A DNA stretch of 64,000 nt, from the NCBI RefSeq assembly GCF_016679925.1, contig NZ_JAEQBW010000009.1, positions 62,001 through 126,000 of the forward strand, in the 5' to 3' direction. The notes under the pieces were generated by a model, which did no database searches, was not told the DNA's origin, and saw only the letters and a list, made by a program, of their open reading frames with translations. The stretch comes from Marivirga aurantiaca. Lineage in GTDB: Bacteria > Bacteroidota > Bacteroidia > Cytophagales > Cyclobacteriaceae. Positions 16,588 through 26,547 of this stretch are shown here, in pieces. Every line of letters begins with the position of its first letter. Positions within the stretch are counted from its first letter, which is position 1. The translations under genes were made by a program, and so were the position numbers.

Positions 16588-19500
16588 ATGAATCGAATCT
16601 TTACTCTCCCAAAATCCATTTTTTATTTAATTTTTACTGTTGGTTCCATCTTAAATGTACAGGCTGCCGACTATTACTGGATAGGTGGTAGTGGTAACTG
16701 GAGTGAGCTATCCCATTGGGTTACAACCTCAGGAGGCAGCACTGAACACACTGTATTACCAGGTGAAACTGATAATGTGTATTTTGATGCCAATTCTTTT
16801 ACTAACGATGGTCAGGTATTGACTATCGATCGAAGTATCGTCAGAGTAAGGGATTTTATTTCCGAGAACGTGACTTTTAATGTGACTTTCACAAGTGAAG
16901 TGGCTGATACTGATTTTGAAATTTATGGTTCTTTTAAAGTGCCAGCCAATGTTGTTTTAGAATGGCCGTATGCATTAGTTGATTTTCGCAGTGATGATGC
17001 AGGAAATGAAATTCTTGTTGAGAATGGAAAAGTTAATGCAGAAGGAACAGGCTCCTTCAGGTTTGCCGCTCAGGGAAGCTGGACTTTCTTAAGTGATTTG
17101 ACAGCTACTTATTTATATCATACTGCAGGAGAGTTAATTTTAGGAGCCAATACTTTTAATTGTGAGTATTTTTGGCTTCAGTATAGCTCTCCTAAAATTC
17201 TTAATATTGATAATGCTACTATAAATGTGGAGCAATGGAGAACTTTGGGTGCTTCAGGGATAACTTTTCAATCAAACAACTCCATCATAAATCCTAGTAA
17301 ACTGTTCGAGGGAATGGATTTAACCTATGGTACGGTGAATTTTAAAAGACCAGATAGTTTTTCTAATGATGTGGAAGTTTTTGGAAGTAATACCTTTAAT
17401 AATTTCTCTGTTGCCAAAGATATTGCACTTGAACTTGAAGCAGGCACTACTCAAACTATTCTCACTTCTCTGGATTTCAATGGATTGGCTACTGAGGAGG
17501 CTAAAATATTATCTAGTGAACCTGGGGAGAAAACTTATTTTGCAGGTGAAGGAATAAATATTTCAGGTGATTATGCGAAAATTAAGGACAGTGACTTTCA
17601 GGGAACTGCTACATTTAATTTAGAAAACACAGTGGTCGATCTCAATTCCATTGGATGGGAAGTGAATAGCGTACCCATTCCTACAGGAAATGGGTCATTT
17701 TATTATTCAAAGGTTTATGGAGATAGTCTTTATATCGGATTATCTGCTGGAGGAGGCTCTGAAAGAATTATTTTTCTTAGGGAAGGAAGTTTTCCTGATG
17801 TGACAGTAGCTGATAATACTTCTTATACAGCAGATAGTGAGTTCGGCAATGGTTCATTAGTGGGTACCGGCACCTATGTAGTTTATCAAGGGAATGATAA
17901 CCTGGTAAAGATTACTGGTTTAAATCCTGGTACAGAATATTATATGTCAAGGATGGAAGTGAATTCTACTCCTGATAACTCAAGTATAAAATATCAAAGT
18001 ACCACCACCAGCTTTGCAAGAAGCGAAACCACGTTGGAAAGCGGAGTACTTTATATGAAGAATGGAAGCGCCACTGTAAACACTGGTGATTCGTTTTATG
18101 ATGATGGTGGAAAAGGTTTTTTCTTTCCAAACCGGGAAAATGTACTTACTTTAAATTCCGGTGAAAGCGGTAAATCTGTGGAGCTTACTTTCAATGAAAT
18201 GGAAGTCCGCTCTTATGAAAAATTAAGGATATTTGATGGAGCTGACACTACGGCTGCTTTATTGACTTCACTATCAGGAGATAGCCATACATTACCCTTA
18301 AAAGTAACTTCTTCTGGAGAAGCATTGACCGTGAAGTTTTATTCAGCAGATTTTGTTACCTCAGAATTTAGCTTGTATGGATGGCAAGCGGATGTGGCTT
18401 TGATTTTTGCAGCTCCTACTATTGGTTCATCCAATCGTGTTATAAATTCTTTTACTGATACATCTATCAATTTTGGTTTCACAAAAGGTGATGGTGATAG
18501 TAGATTAATTGTGGCGAAACAGGGCAATTCTTCCATACAGTTTACTCCGACTGAAAATACTACTTACTCTTCCAATACTAATTTTGGCTCAGGTCAGGAC
18601 CTGGGCAATGGTGAATTTGTTGTTGCTTTTTCTGACATCAATAACCTAACTCTCACGAATTTGACATCAGCGACTGATTATACCATTAAGATATGGGAAT
18701 ATAACGAAAGTGGTGGATTAAAAGCTTTCAAGACATCTGGTTATCAATTTAATATAAATAACAACGAAGTTGCACCCGAAGAGATTACAGATTCTTATAA
18801 TGTAGTATTTAGAGAGCCTTACTTCATTAAAAATGATAAATTAGATATTAGAATAAATTATTCTCTAAGTAGTGGGGATTATCCTTCTGATAGAAAAATA
18901 CTAGTTTTGGCAAGTGAAGATCCTGTGAACATAGCAGATCTCGAAAGTACATTAGTGGATGATTTCAGAGTGAATGCAAATAATGAATTTGGTTCTGGAG
19001 ATGAAGTGCTCACCGGAGTATTTGCAGTTCATAATAGTTCTTATACATACTTTGAGCTTAATGGTCTTTCGCCTGAAACACAATATCATCTATATGTAGT
19101 CTATTTAAGAGAAAATGGAGCCGGTACCAGGTACGGGTTTAATAATGTAGGATATAATACATATACAACCAAAGAAAGTAATGCAATATTCTTAGGAGAA
19201 GCCAACACATCTGTTGATGCTGTAAAAGTATTATACAATCCGACTGGCTTTGGCAGAATAACCCAGGAGTCTTTTGTGGAAACCTATTTCCCGGCAAACC
19301 CTGGTGAAAAATTATCCTTTTTAGCTACACTTATAAACCTGGGGTCTGCTGAACAATTTCCTTTTGTCATTTATGACGGATTAAATACTTCGGCTCCTGT
19401 TTTAGCAGATTTTAGTGGTTTCAGTTCATCTGATGATCATAATTATTTACCTATAACAGCAACAAATTCTGAAGGTGCTTTAACAATCCATTATGAATAT

Positions 19501-22500
19501 ACTGGTGGTGGATTCGGTTATAATGGAGATCCTCTAGGTTTTAGAAGTTTATTGTACGTTTATGATGACGGATTAAGTACTCCCACTGAAAAAGTTAAGA
19601 ATATAACTGTAAATGATATAACTAAAACAACAGCTAATATTGGATGGGAAAGAGGAGGTGGAGATAATGTTATGGTTATTTTGAATAGAGAGGGATATGA
19701 AAAAGCTCAAATAGTAAATGGTTTAACCCATCTGGCAGCCAATGATTTGAGTGAGGAAATATCAGCAGGAAATTATGCCATTTATAGTGGGAATGGAGAG
19801 TCAGTAAATCTTACTCAGTTAATTTCCGGAACAAAGTACACGCTAGATTTTTATGAGTTTAATGGTAGTGGGAATAAAATCACTTACGGAGAGCCTGTAA
19901 GTTATAGTTTTATAACTGAGACCAGCAGACCTTCACTGGCCTCAACTGATCTTAAATATGAAATTACAGATTCAGAGACTGTTAGGTTAAGTTGGGAGAA
20001 TGGAGATGGTGAAAATAGAATAGTGATCGCACAAAGTTATACAGGACTTGATTTCGAAAAGAAGGATTATGATGGTAAAGATTTCGAAGCGAACTCTAAT
20101 TTTGCAAATGGAAAAACTTATATAGATTCGGATTTTGATGAAATCAAAGTGCTATATAATGGAACAGGAAACTTTGTAGATGTAACAGGTCTTTCTAATG
20201 ACTATTACTATCAATATCGTGTATTAGAATATAATGGTAGTGGATTGACTGCGAATTATCTTGCTTCAGACGTCTCACAATTTTCTTTGTTGCCTGAAAC
20301 GCCCACAGCAAATGTTACTGATGCAGAACTTTATAATATAACTGCTTCAACTGCTAAGTTAAGCTGGACAAGAAGCGTTAATTCTTCTAGTATAGTGTTT
20401 TTAAGTGAAGACCCTAATGCTGTTCTGGAATTAGAAGATGGTATTTACAATAACTATACAATTCAAAACTTTAAGCAGTCTAATGGCTATGTAGTTCACG
20501 CTAATGATAGGTATTCTAATGATATATTGATCTCAGATTTAAGAGCAAGTACAACCTACTATGTTTCAATATATACCGCTAATGACTTTAGCAGTCAAAT
20601 TTATAGTATTAATAGAGAGAATGTTCCGAAATTGACACTTACAACCACCTCTACTAAAGATTTTTACTGGGTAGGTGGTGATGGTGATTGGGCAGATCCA
20701 TCTCATTGGGCCAAAACAAGCGGAGGAGGAGTTCTGCATGATACTATTCCTACCTCCGGAAGCAAAGTATATATAGATGAAAATTCATTTTCGGATACCG
20801 ATCAAGGATTTATAAATATCTTAGATAATGTCTCTTTATATGCCCTATCTACTGAAGGATTAAATAAGTCGATTTTATTAAACAATTATGATAGCCTGGA
20901 GAATTACAAAAGAGATAATAGGTTTATTGTGTCAGGTGATTTTATCTTGTCGGATTCCATCAGGAGTGGAATTGATAAATATATTTTCAATGGGGTTGAA
21001 AGACAGAGTAGAATAAGTTTATCGAATAATTTAGGAAGTAATAGTTATTTGAGTATTAATTTAAGTCAGACTAGCCCTGCTAATGAAATATTAATTGATT
21101 CATTACCAAAGAGGATTTGGTATTTTGCTGTAAATGACTGCAAAATTACTTTTAGTAAACCCTATGAGCTAATGGAAGTCATAGATTGGAGTGATAGGAA
21201 TACGGAAATGATTAATCCTCCAAAAGCGGTAAGGACAAACTATTTGAGGTCTGATCAAAGGTTTCTTAAGCTATATCCTAGATATAATTATTCAACATTT
21301 ATCATTTCAGGTTCTCCAACCATTGATAGCCTTTTTATAGGAAGTAATGATTTGCAAATCGTTCCATCTGCTCACCTAACGGTCAATGCAATCGCTAATG
21401 AAGGGAGTGAATTTTTTATCTATTCAGGAAGTAAGCATGAGCAGGGTTACATTTCAACAGAAAAAGATTCATTGATCATAGAAAATGTGGAGGTATTTAA
21501 TAGCCATGCAATAGGTGAGGGTAAAATAATTGCTAAAAATGCTGTCTTGTATGATAATACTGATGGATGGTATCTTGATGGAATTAAACAACCTTCAACG
21601 CCTTCAAGTCCGCAGAAACCGTATTTATCCTATGGTGACTCAACAAATATTCATGTGAAATGGCCTCAACTATCAGTAGGTAAACCTTTGCTGTTAATTT
21701 GGAAGGATGAAGCAGGAACTGAGACACCTGTCAATAATTCGGTTTATCCTTTAGTGAATGATTTTGAATCAGCTACTCTTCTGGGCAGAGCCCGCGTATT
21801 CGATTTAAATGACTTGAACCAAGTTAAATTGTCAGGATTACAACCATCCACAACTTATAAAATGGCTCTATATGCTTACAATAAATATGATACAATGATT
21901 AGCTACAGTAGCCGTAGTAGTGTCTTTGAATTCAAAACTGCTGATATACACGATTCTTATGTACAGGATTCATTTGATCATCAAATTATAGCACAAGGGC
22001 AAACTCTCTATTCTTCAGAAGGCATAGGATATCAACATGAGGGATTAGAACTTCAAAAAGCTACCATATTGGCTGATGCTAATAATAAACAAGTCGCTTT
22101 TAGAGTAGCTTATTCTGAAAATAACATCATGAGATTGTCATTATATCCTGAGGATAGTAATGAGGAATTAGTGAATTTCGCAATTAGCGTTTTTGCTGAT
22201 CCTGAATTTCTGGACAGTACTTATATAAGCCCTTCAGTAGGGAAAGGGTTTAAAGTTAGCTTATATAAAAATGGAGGGTCATCTGCGAATCCATTAGGAC
22301 CAAAATTTTATATCCAAAGTGTTAATGGTCAATTAAGTGAGGAACCTTTAAGTATCGTAGAGGAATTTCAGGTGCTGCAAGCAACAGATAGCTCCCTTGA
22401 ATTATCCTGGAATGCTTTAGCGGAAGAGAAGGTACTCATTATTGCAAGTGAGTCCGCTAATATAAATACTATACCAGAGGACTACTTTACCTATCGTGCC

Positions 22501-24312
22501 GACTCAATATTTAAAGCCGGAGATCGATTGAATACACATGATTATGTAGTTTATAATGGGAATGGTAATAGTTCCACTGTTATTGGCTTAGATCATAATA
22601 CAGAATATTCTTTTAAGGCCTTCTCTTATCATCAGGAAGCAAATCTAACAACTGATCCCAACTATAAAACAGATACTGCTGCTTTTATTTCAGCTAAAAC
22701 CTTAATCAAAGTTCCTGAAGGTGGCTTGGAAGAAATGGATCTCAGTGAGTTTACCAGCAAGAGTATGAGGATTTCCTATACAGGTTTTGAGGCTGATGGA
22801 TCAGTGGTTTTTGTCTCTGAAACGCCTGACTTTGATTTTGCTCCAAACGATTCGATTGAACTTAATTCTTTTAATTACAATAATAGTTATAGCAATGCCC
22901 CTGAAGTAGCTGAAGGAGTAAAAATGTTGTATGCGGGGAATCAAAAAACCGTTGATTTTATTTCTTCCGGTTTTGCCGAGAGTAAAAATTACTATTATAA
23001 AGTTTTTCTATTCAATGGGAATCGATATGAAAAGAAGTTTAACACCTCCGATTTCCTTTATGATTCAGCCAGAACTATAGAAGCTACTTTTGAAATCACC
23101 AGTTTAGAAAGTAACGTACTTTGCCCGGCATCGGAGCTAAATATCAATTATCAGTATACTGGTGTTAATTATACTGGACAACCATCTAAAGCGATAATTT
23201 CTGCAAATGAATCGATGATAGATGCTGTTGAATTATCAATTTTGGATTCGGCTGATTTTGGTATGACAATCGAAATACCCGATAATTTACCGTTAGGTGA
23301 TTACTATATGGCAATTGTTCCTGATAGTGGAGATTTTGAAGTGTTCCCACAGGCTGTTTCAATTGAGGAAGTGTCTATTCCAATAATTATTCGGGAAGCG
23401 GATCAATTAATAGCTGATACTGAGGAAAATATCCATTGGCTCAGAAACAATGTTTTAATGGATAATGAAACCGATTCGATTCTTTATTTAACAGAGGAGG
23501 GTGAGTATGTTGCGATCAGGGCATTTGCTAATTGTGAGTATACATCCAATAGTATCTATGTGAAAGCACGCGTATCATTTGAAAGTGATACATTGACAAC
23601 TTGTGTTAATCAGGAAGTTACTTTTAACTATCAAACTTTTGGGAGCTTAAGTGATGTATCGGATTATATTGCTATACTTTCAAATGACAATAGCCAGATT
23701 GATGTAGAACTTTCAGAATTAAATATTGAGGAAAATTATTTCAACCTGAACTTACCTGAAGATTTAGTTACTGGTTATTACACAATCACTCTGAAGGAGG
23801 CAGCTGACAGTATAGAATCGGGAAGTAAAACGATCTATGTGGAAAATTATGAACCGGTTGTTATTACCGTGACAGAGAATGGCCTTATGTCTAATTATGT
23901 AGAAGGAAACCAATGGTATTTCAATGGAACGGAAATACCGGGTGCAACAGGGCAGGCAATAGCTTTGGACAGATCCGGAGCTTATTCAGTAAGGGTGGAC
24001 ACAGAGTTGTGTAGTTTCTTCTCTGAGGATATAGCCCTGACCTCCAACAAGAAAGGACTGGCTGCTGTTGGCTTTAAAGCTTATCCTAACCCAGTAAGAG
24101 ACCAGTTTCATATAAAATACATGGGAGATAATCTTGCTAAGGTAAAAATCGTAGTTTCCAGCCTTACGGGTAAGTTAGTCCATTCCGAAAATTTTGATTT
24201 TAGTCAAAGAAGGAAAGTGGAAATACCTATGAATGAATTGGAATCGGGAGTATATTTTATCACAATAGAAACTCCAGATTTCCGGGTAGTAGAAAAGGTG
24301 CTGAAGAAATAG
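16588..24312 (+). CDS. Giant secreted modular adhesin with type IX secretion signal
   Basis: A 2574-residue protein. The signal peptide ends at about residue 26 (LNVQA). Two copies of a YYWIGGSGNW / FYWVGGDGDW module, each followed by SHW...TSGG and a VYFDANSF/VYIDENSF strand, start at residues 28 and 1358. CUB-like beta domains lie at about 495-590 and 900-975, each with an IFDG/IYDG turn. Fibronectin-III-like repeats with NGSGN/EYNGSG loops fill much of the rest. The last about 80 residues (from KAYPNPVRDQF at 2496) are a type A T9SS C-terminal domain with GVYFITIETPD and a basic end, directing export through the outer membrane and surface attachment. Role inferred: surface adhesion, perhaps gliding. 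It is unbroken despite its 7.7-kb length. Confidence 0.9.
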   Translation: MNRIFTLPKSIFYLIFTVGSILNVQAADYYWIGGSGNWSELSHWVTTSGGSTEHTVLPGETDNVYFDANSFTNDGQVLTIDRSIVRVRDFISENVTFNVTFTSEVADTDFEIYGSFKVPANVVLEWPYALVDFRSDDAGNEILVENGKVNAEGTGSFRFAAQGSWTFLSDLTATYLYHTAGELILGANTFNCEYFWLQYSSPKILNIDNATINVEQWRTLGASGITFQSNNSIINPSKLFEGMDLTYGTVNFKRPDSFSNDVEVFGSNTFNNFSVAKDIALELEAGTTQTILTSLDFNGLATEEAKILSSEPGEKTYFAGEGINISGDYAKIKDSDFQGTATFNLENTVVDLNSIGWEVNSVPIPTGNGSFYYSKVYGDSLYIGLSAGGGSERIIFLREGSFPDVTVADNTSYTADSEFGNGSLVGTGTYVVYQGNDNLVKITGLNPGTEYYMSRMEVNSTPDNSSIKYQSTTTSFARSETTLESGVLYMKNGSATVNTGDSFYDDGGKGFFFPNRENVLTLNSGESGKSVELTFNEMEVRSYEKLRIFDGADTTAALLTSLSGDSHTLPLKVTSSGEALTVKFYSADFVTSEFSLYGWQADVALIFAAPTIGSSNRVINSFTDTSINFGFTKGDGDSRLIVAKQGNSSIQFTPTENTTYSSNTNFGSGQDLGNGEFVVAFSDINNLTLTNLTSATDYTIKIWEYNESGGLKAFKTSGYQFNINNNEVAPEEITDSYNVVFREPYFIKNDKLDIRINYSLSSGDYPSDRKILVLASEDPVNIADLESTLVDDFRVNANNEFGSGDEVLTGVFAVHNSSYTYFELNGLSPETQYHLYVVYLRENGAGTRYGFNNVGYNTYTTKESNAIFLGEANTSVDAVKVLYNPTGFGRITQESFVETYFPANPGEKLSFLATLINLGSAEQFPFVIYDGLNTSAPVLADFSGFSSSDDHNYLPITATNSEGALTIHYEYTGGGFGYNGDPLGFRSLLYVYDDGLSTPTEKVKNITVNDITKTTANIGWERGGGDNVMVILNREGYEKAQIVNGLTHLAANDLSEEISAGNYAIYSGNGESVNLTQLISGTKYTLDFYEFNGSGNKITYGEPVSYSFITETSRPSLASTDLKYEITDSETVRLSWENGDGENRIVIAQSYTGLDFEKKDYDGKDFEANSNFANGKTYIDSDFDEIKVLYNGTGNFVDVTGLSNDYYYQYRVLEYNGSGLTANYLASDVSQFSLLPETPTANVTDAELYNITASTAKLSWTRSVNSSSIVFLSEDPNAVLELEDGIYNNYTIQNFKQSNGYVVHANDRYSNDILISDLRASTTYYVSIYTANDFSSQIYSINRENVPKLTLTTTSTKDFYWVGGDGDWADPSHWAKTSGGGVLHDTIPTSGSKVYIDENSFSDTDQGFINILDNVSLYALSTEGLNKSILLNNYDSLENYKRDNRFIVSGDFILSDSIRSGIDKYIFNGVERQSRISLSNNLGSNSYLSINLSQTSPANEILIDSLPKRIWYFAVNDCKITFSKPYELMEVIDWSDRNTEMINPPKAVRTNYLRSDQRFLKLYPRYNYSTFIISGSPTIDSLFIGSNDLQIVPSAHLTVNAIANEGSEFFIYSGSKHEQGYISTEKDSLIIENVEVFNSHAIGEGKIIAKNAVLYDNTDGWYLDGIKQPSTPSSPQKPYLSYGDSTNIHVKWPQLSVGKPLLLIWKDEAGTETPVNNSVYPLVNDFESATLLGRARVFDLNDLNQVKLSGLQPSTTYKMALYAYNKYDTMISYSSRSSVFEFKTADIHDSYVQDSFDHQIIAQGQTLYSSEGIGYQHEGLELQKATILADANNKQVAFRVAYSENNIMRLSLYPEDSNEELVNFAISVFADPEFLDSTYISPSVGKGFKVSLYKNGGSSANPLGPKFYIQSVNGQLSEEPLSIVEEFQVLQATDSSLELSWNALAEEKVLIIASESANINTIPEDYFTYRADSIFKAGDRLNTHDYVVYNGNGNSSTVIGLDHNTEYSFKAFSYHQEANLTTDPNYKTDTAAFISAKTLIKVPEGGLEEMDLSEFTSKSMRISYTGFEADGSVVFVSETPDFDFAPNDSIELNSFNYNNSYSNAPEVAEGVKMLYAGNQKTVDFISSGFAESKNYYYKVFLFNGNRYEKKFNTSDFLYDSARTIEATFEITSLESNVLCPASELNINYQYTGVNYTGQPSKAIISANESMIDAVELSILDSADFGMTIEIPDNLPLGDYYMAIVPDSGDFEVFPQAVSIEEVSIPIIIREADQLIADTEENIHWLRNNVLMDNETDSILYLTEEGEYVAIRAFANCEYTSNSIYVKARVSFESDTLTTCVNQEVTFNYQTFGSLSDVSDYIAILSNDNSQIDVELSELNIEENYFNLNLPEDLVTGYYTITLKEAADSIESGSKTIYVENYEPVVITVTENGLMSNYVEGNQWYFNGTEIPGATGQAIALDRSGAYSVRVDTELCSFFSEDIALTSNKKGLAAVGFKAYPNPVRDQFHIKYMGDNLAKVKIVVSSLTGKLVHSENFDFSQRRKVEIPMNELESGVYFITIETPDFRVVEKVLKK

Positions 24313-24332
24313 GTAATTGCCTCACAAACTGT

Positions 24333-24365
24333 AATAAGAAAAGGGACTCAGTCCCTTTTCTTATT
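24333..24365. terminator. Bidirectional intrinsic terminator
   Basis: A near-perfect inverted repeat with 15-16 bp arms (AATAAGAAAAGGGACT and its complement) and A/T runs on both sides serves the convergent adhesin and NadR-like kinase genes. The stop codon and last four codons of the kinase lie inside the left arm. Confidence 0.88.
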
Positions 24366-24869
24366 TTCAATTATTTCAACTTCCTCAATAGCATTTTGAA
24401 GTCTTTTTTCTTTGCCGGAAATGATTGAATAATCAAATCCGTAAGCTTCTAATTCTTCCTGGTATCTGTTAAAAAGTAATTCTCTTATAGTAGGATTTTC
24501 CCTCAAGGGATCTGCCTCCCATGGTAAATCAGGCTTACACAGTAAATAAAATTGATAAGGATTAGTTTCAATTTGTTGGAGTACCCAGGGATGACATTCC
24601 CCATATTTCACTTCATACCAAACCTTCATCATAATCAAGTCTGTATCGCAGAATAATAAGTTTTTGGCAATGGACATCATTTTATCTTCCCAGATAACCA
24701 TTCCTTTACTAATGGCTAGCAAATCTGCCCGGCTGTAGTCAGGCCCGTTTTCCTCCAGGTATTTACGGCCATATTCCGGCACGAAGGGTTCATTAAAATG
24801 ATGGGCCAATCCTTGTGAAATCGTACTTTTCCCTGTGCTTTCAGGCCCTATGATGGCTATTTTATTCAT
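24348..24869 (-). CDS. NadR-like P-loop kinase (AAA_28 type), probable thiamine-salvage kinase
   Basis: A 173-residue ATPase with Walker A GPESTGKST at about residues 8-16, resembling the ribosylnicotinamide kinase domain of NadR. Its ATG at 24869 overlaps the pnuT stop as ATGA, so the two are translationally coupled; an in-frame start at 24899 would only add residues overlapping pnuT. PnuC-family transporters work by facilitated diffusion and need a kinase to trap the substrate inside. Because this operon is under a TPP riboswitch, the natural substrate is more likely thiamine than nicotinamide riboside. The reaction is inferred, not shown; a real NadR role cannot be excluded. Confidence 0.75.
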   Translation of the reverse strand: MNKIAIIGPESTGKSTISQGLAHHFNEPFVPEYGRKYLEENGPDYSRADLLAISKGMVIWEDKMMSIAKNLLFCDTDLIMMKVWYEVKYGECHPWVLQQIETNPYQFYLLCKPDLPWEADPLRENPTIRELLFNRYQEELEAYGFDYSIISGKEKRLQNAIEEVEIIENKKRD

Positions 24870-25468
24870 CCTTTTTGCTTTTGATAGGATCTGCGCCATT
24901 TTACATAACCAAAAATAGCAATAATAACATAAGCAGTAAATAGAAGGGAGGTGAGATAAAGCTCTCTTTGAAAAAAGATGTAAGCCCCCACGGCATCAAT
25001 CACTATCCAGTACAACCAGTTTTCCAGCACTTTTCTAGTGACCAGTATAGTAGTAAATATGCTGAAAATAGTAGTGAAGGAATCTAAATAAGGGAGTTGG
25101 GCATTGGTTTGGTTGACCAAAATATAACCCAGAGCGACAGTAAGAATTAATCCGGCAACAATGAACAGACTGTGCTGTATGGGTTTCATTTTTGAAACAG
25201 GTAAATCTCCTTTTTTTCCTGGATTACGCCAGTGCCACCAACCATAAATAGTAGTACCTAAATAGTAAAACTGTAAGCCCATTTCCGCATACAGTTGTAC
25301 CTGATAGCAAATAATAATGTAAATTGATACTCCTACCAGGCTTGCAGGCCAGCACCAAATACTTTCTTTGGCGGCAAAAAATATATAAAGTACACCAAAA
25401 AAAACACCAAAGCCTTCCAGCCAGCTCATGGCTAAAAGTCCATGGTACAATTCTTTCAAAATATCCAT
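24866..25468 (-). CDS. pnuT: PnuC-family vitamin transporter, probable thiamine transporter PnuT
   Basis: A 200-residue integral membrane protein with about seven hydrophobic segments. The family signature is visible as the WCWPASLVGVSIYIIICYQVQLYAE region, the YGWWHWRNPGKKG loop (the conserved W-W substrate motif) and NWLYWIVIDAVGAYIFF near the C-terminus. The TPP aptamer in its leader points to thiamine as substrate, as in PnuT proteins of Bacteroidota. It is the first gene of a two-gene unit with the NadR-like kinase. Its start codon is only about 15 nt downstream of the aptamer, favouring translational control. Confidence 0.9.
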   Translation of the reverse strand: MDILKELYHGLLAMSWLEGFGVFFGVLYIFFAAKESIWCWPASLVGVSIYIIICYQVQLYAEMGLQFYYLGTTIYGWWHWRNPGKKGDLPVSKMKPIQHSLFIVAGLILTVALGYILVNQTNAQLPYLDSFTTIFSIFTTILVTRKVLENWLYWIVIDAVGAYIFFQRELYLTSLLFTAYVIIAIFGYVKWRRSYQKQKG

Positions 25469-25483
25469 CTGCTAAATCATTTA

Positions 25484-25554
25484 TTCCTACGCCTGCATTA
25501 TCAGGATCAGGTCCAGGGTATATTCTCAGCCCGCTATTTTAAGGCACCCCTTAT
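25484..25554 (-). promoter_or_regulatory. TPP riboswitch upstream of pnuT
   Basis: On the - strand the THI box reads AAGGGGTGCC, GCGGGCTGAGAA, TACCC, GACCTGATCCTGATAATGC and GCGTAGGAATAA. Every conserved block is present. Only about 15 nt separate the aptamer's 3' arm from the pnuT ATG, leaving no room for a terminator, so ligand binding probably masks the start region. Confidence 0.94.
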
Positions 25555-25733
25555 TATTTGGCTAAGGTAGGGGGATATTTTGATTTCACCAAGAAGAAGT
25601 CAATGCCATTGAGTTAAGACAATCATCCTTCTCTCTTAGGAGAAGGGTCAAAGGATTTACCTGCCAGCATATGGCTGGAGGTTTAAATAAAAGCGTAAAT
25701 TAATAGCATTGAAGAAGGATTAAGGAGATACTT

Positions 25734-26480
25734 TTATTCCTCCTTATACTTTTGTTTAAGATTTACAGACTTCGTTTTCTTACTCTTCATCCTTAAATTT
25801 AGCACTTCTACCACTAATGAGAAGAAGATAGCGAAGTAAATATAACCTTTTGGCACATGTACATGGAATCCTTCAATAAATAACAACACACCAATCATTA
25901 ATAAGAATGATAGGGCTAACATTTTTACTGTTGGATGTTTGTTAATGAAATTACTGATGCTTTTTGCAGCTACCAACATTATCACTAAAGAAATTACAAC
26001 AGCAATTACCATAATCCAGATATTATTAACCAAACCAACGGCTGTTAGTATAGAATCAAAAGAGAAGACAATATCCAGTAAAATGATTTGTACGATCACA
26101 GCTTTAAAAGTACTGAGCTTTTTCTTTTCCCCTTCGTGCTCTTCTTCCCCTTCTAATTTTTGATGAATCTCTGTGGTACTTTTATAGATCAGGAATAAAC
26201 CTCCAAGCATTAAAATGAGATCGCGGCTCGTAAGTGAAAAATCAAACACTGTAAATAAAGGAGCTGTTAATCCCACTAACCAGGTGATGGCGAATAAAAG
26301 GGCAATACGCATAAGGAGTGCCAAAAACAAACCTAATTTACGTGCCTTGTCTTGTTGGTTTAGCGGAAGCCGATTACACAATATTGAGATAAAGATGATA
26401 TTATCAATGCCCAATACAATTTCCATTAAAGTAAGGGATAGTAGGCTTATTAATGCATCAAATGTTAAAAGGGATTCCAT
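25734..26480 (-). CDS. TerC family membrane protein
   Basis: A 248-residue inner-membrane protein with about seven hydrophobic segments. The TerC hallmarks are LGIDNIIFISIL near residue 25 and the matching acidic helix DIVFSFDSILTAVG near residue 135, both carrying intramembrane Asp residues. A charged loop (KLEGEEEHEGEKKK) separates the two halves. Family members export Mn2+ or are linked to tellurite resistance and metallation of exported proteins. It stands alone, with no ter operon around it, which fits the Alx/MeeY-like housekeeping branch. No Mn-sensing riboswitch was recognised upstream. Confidence 0.9.
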   Translation of the reverse strand: MESLLTFDALISLLSLTLMEIVLGIDNIIFISILCNRLPLNQQDKARKLGLFLALLMRIALLFAITWLVGLTAPLFTVFDFSLTSRDLILMLGGLFLIYKSTTEIHQKLEGEEEHEGEKKKLSTFKAVIVQIILLDIVFSFDSILTAVGLVNNIWIMVIAVVISLVIMLVAAKSISNFINKHPTVKMLALSFLLMIGVLLFIEGFHVHVPKGYIYFAIFFSLVVEVLNLRMKSKKTKSVNLKQKYKEE

Positions 26481-26547
26481 AGGTTAATTTTAAGCTTTAA
26501 TAGTTAAAGTGGGATTTCTACTTTGGGTAATTTCGCGTATTAAATAG

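Noticed and set aside
25625-25670. CCTTCTC/GAGAAGG hairpin after the third riboswitch as a terC terminator
   Set aside because: The stem is short and no U-run follows on the - strand; left unassigned.
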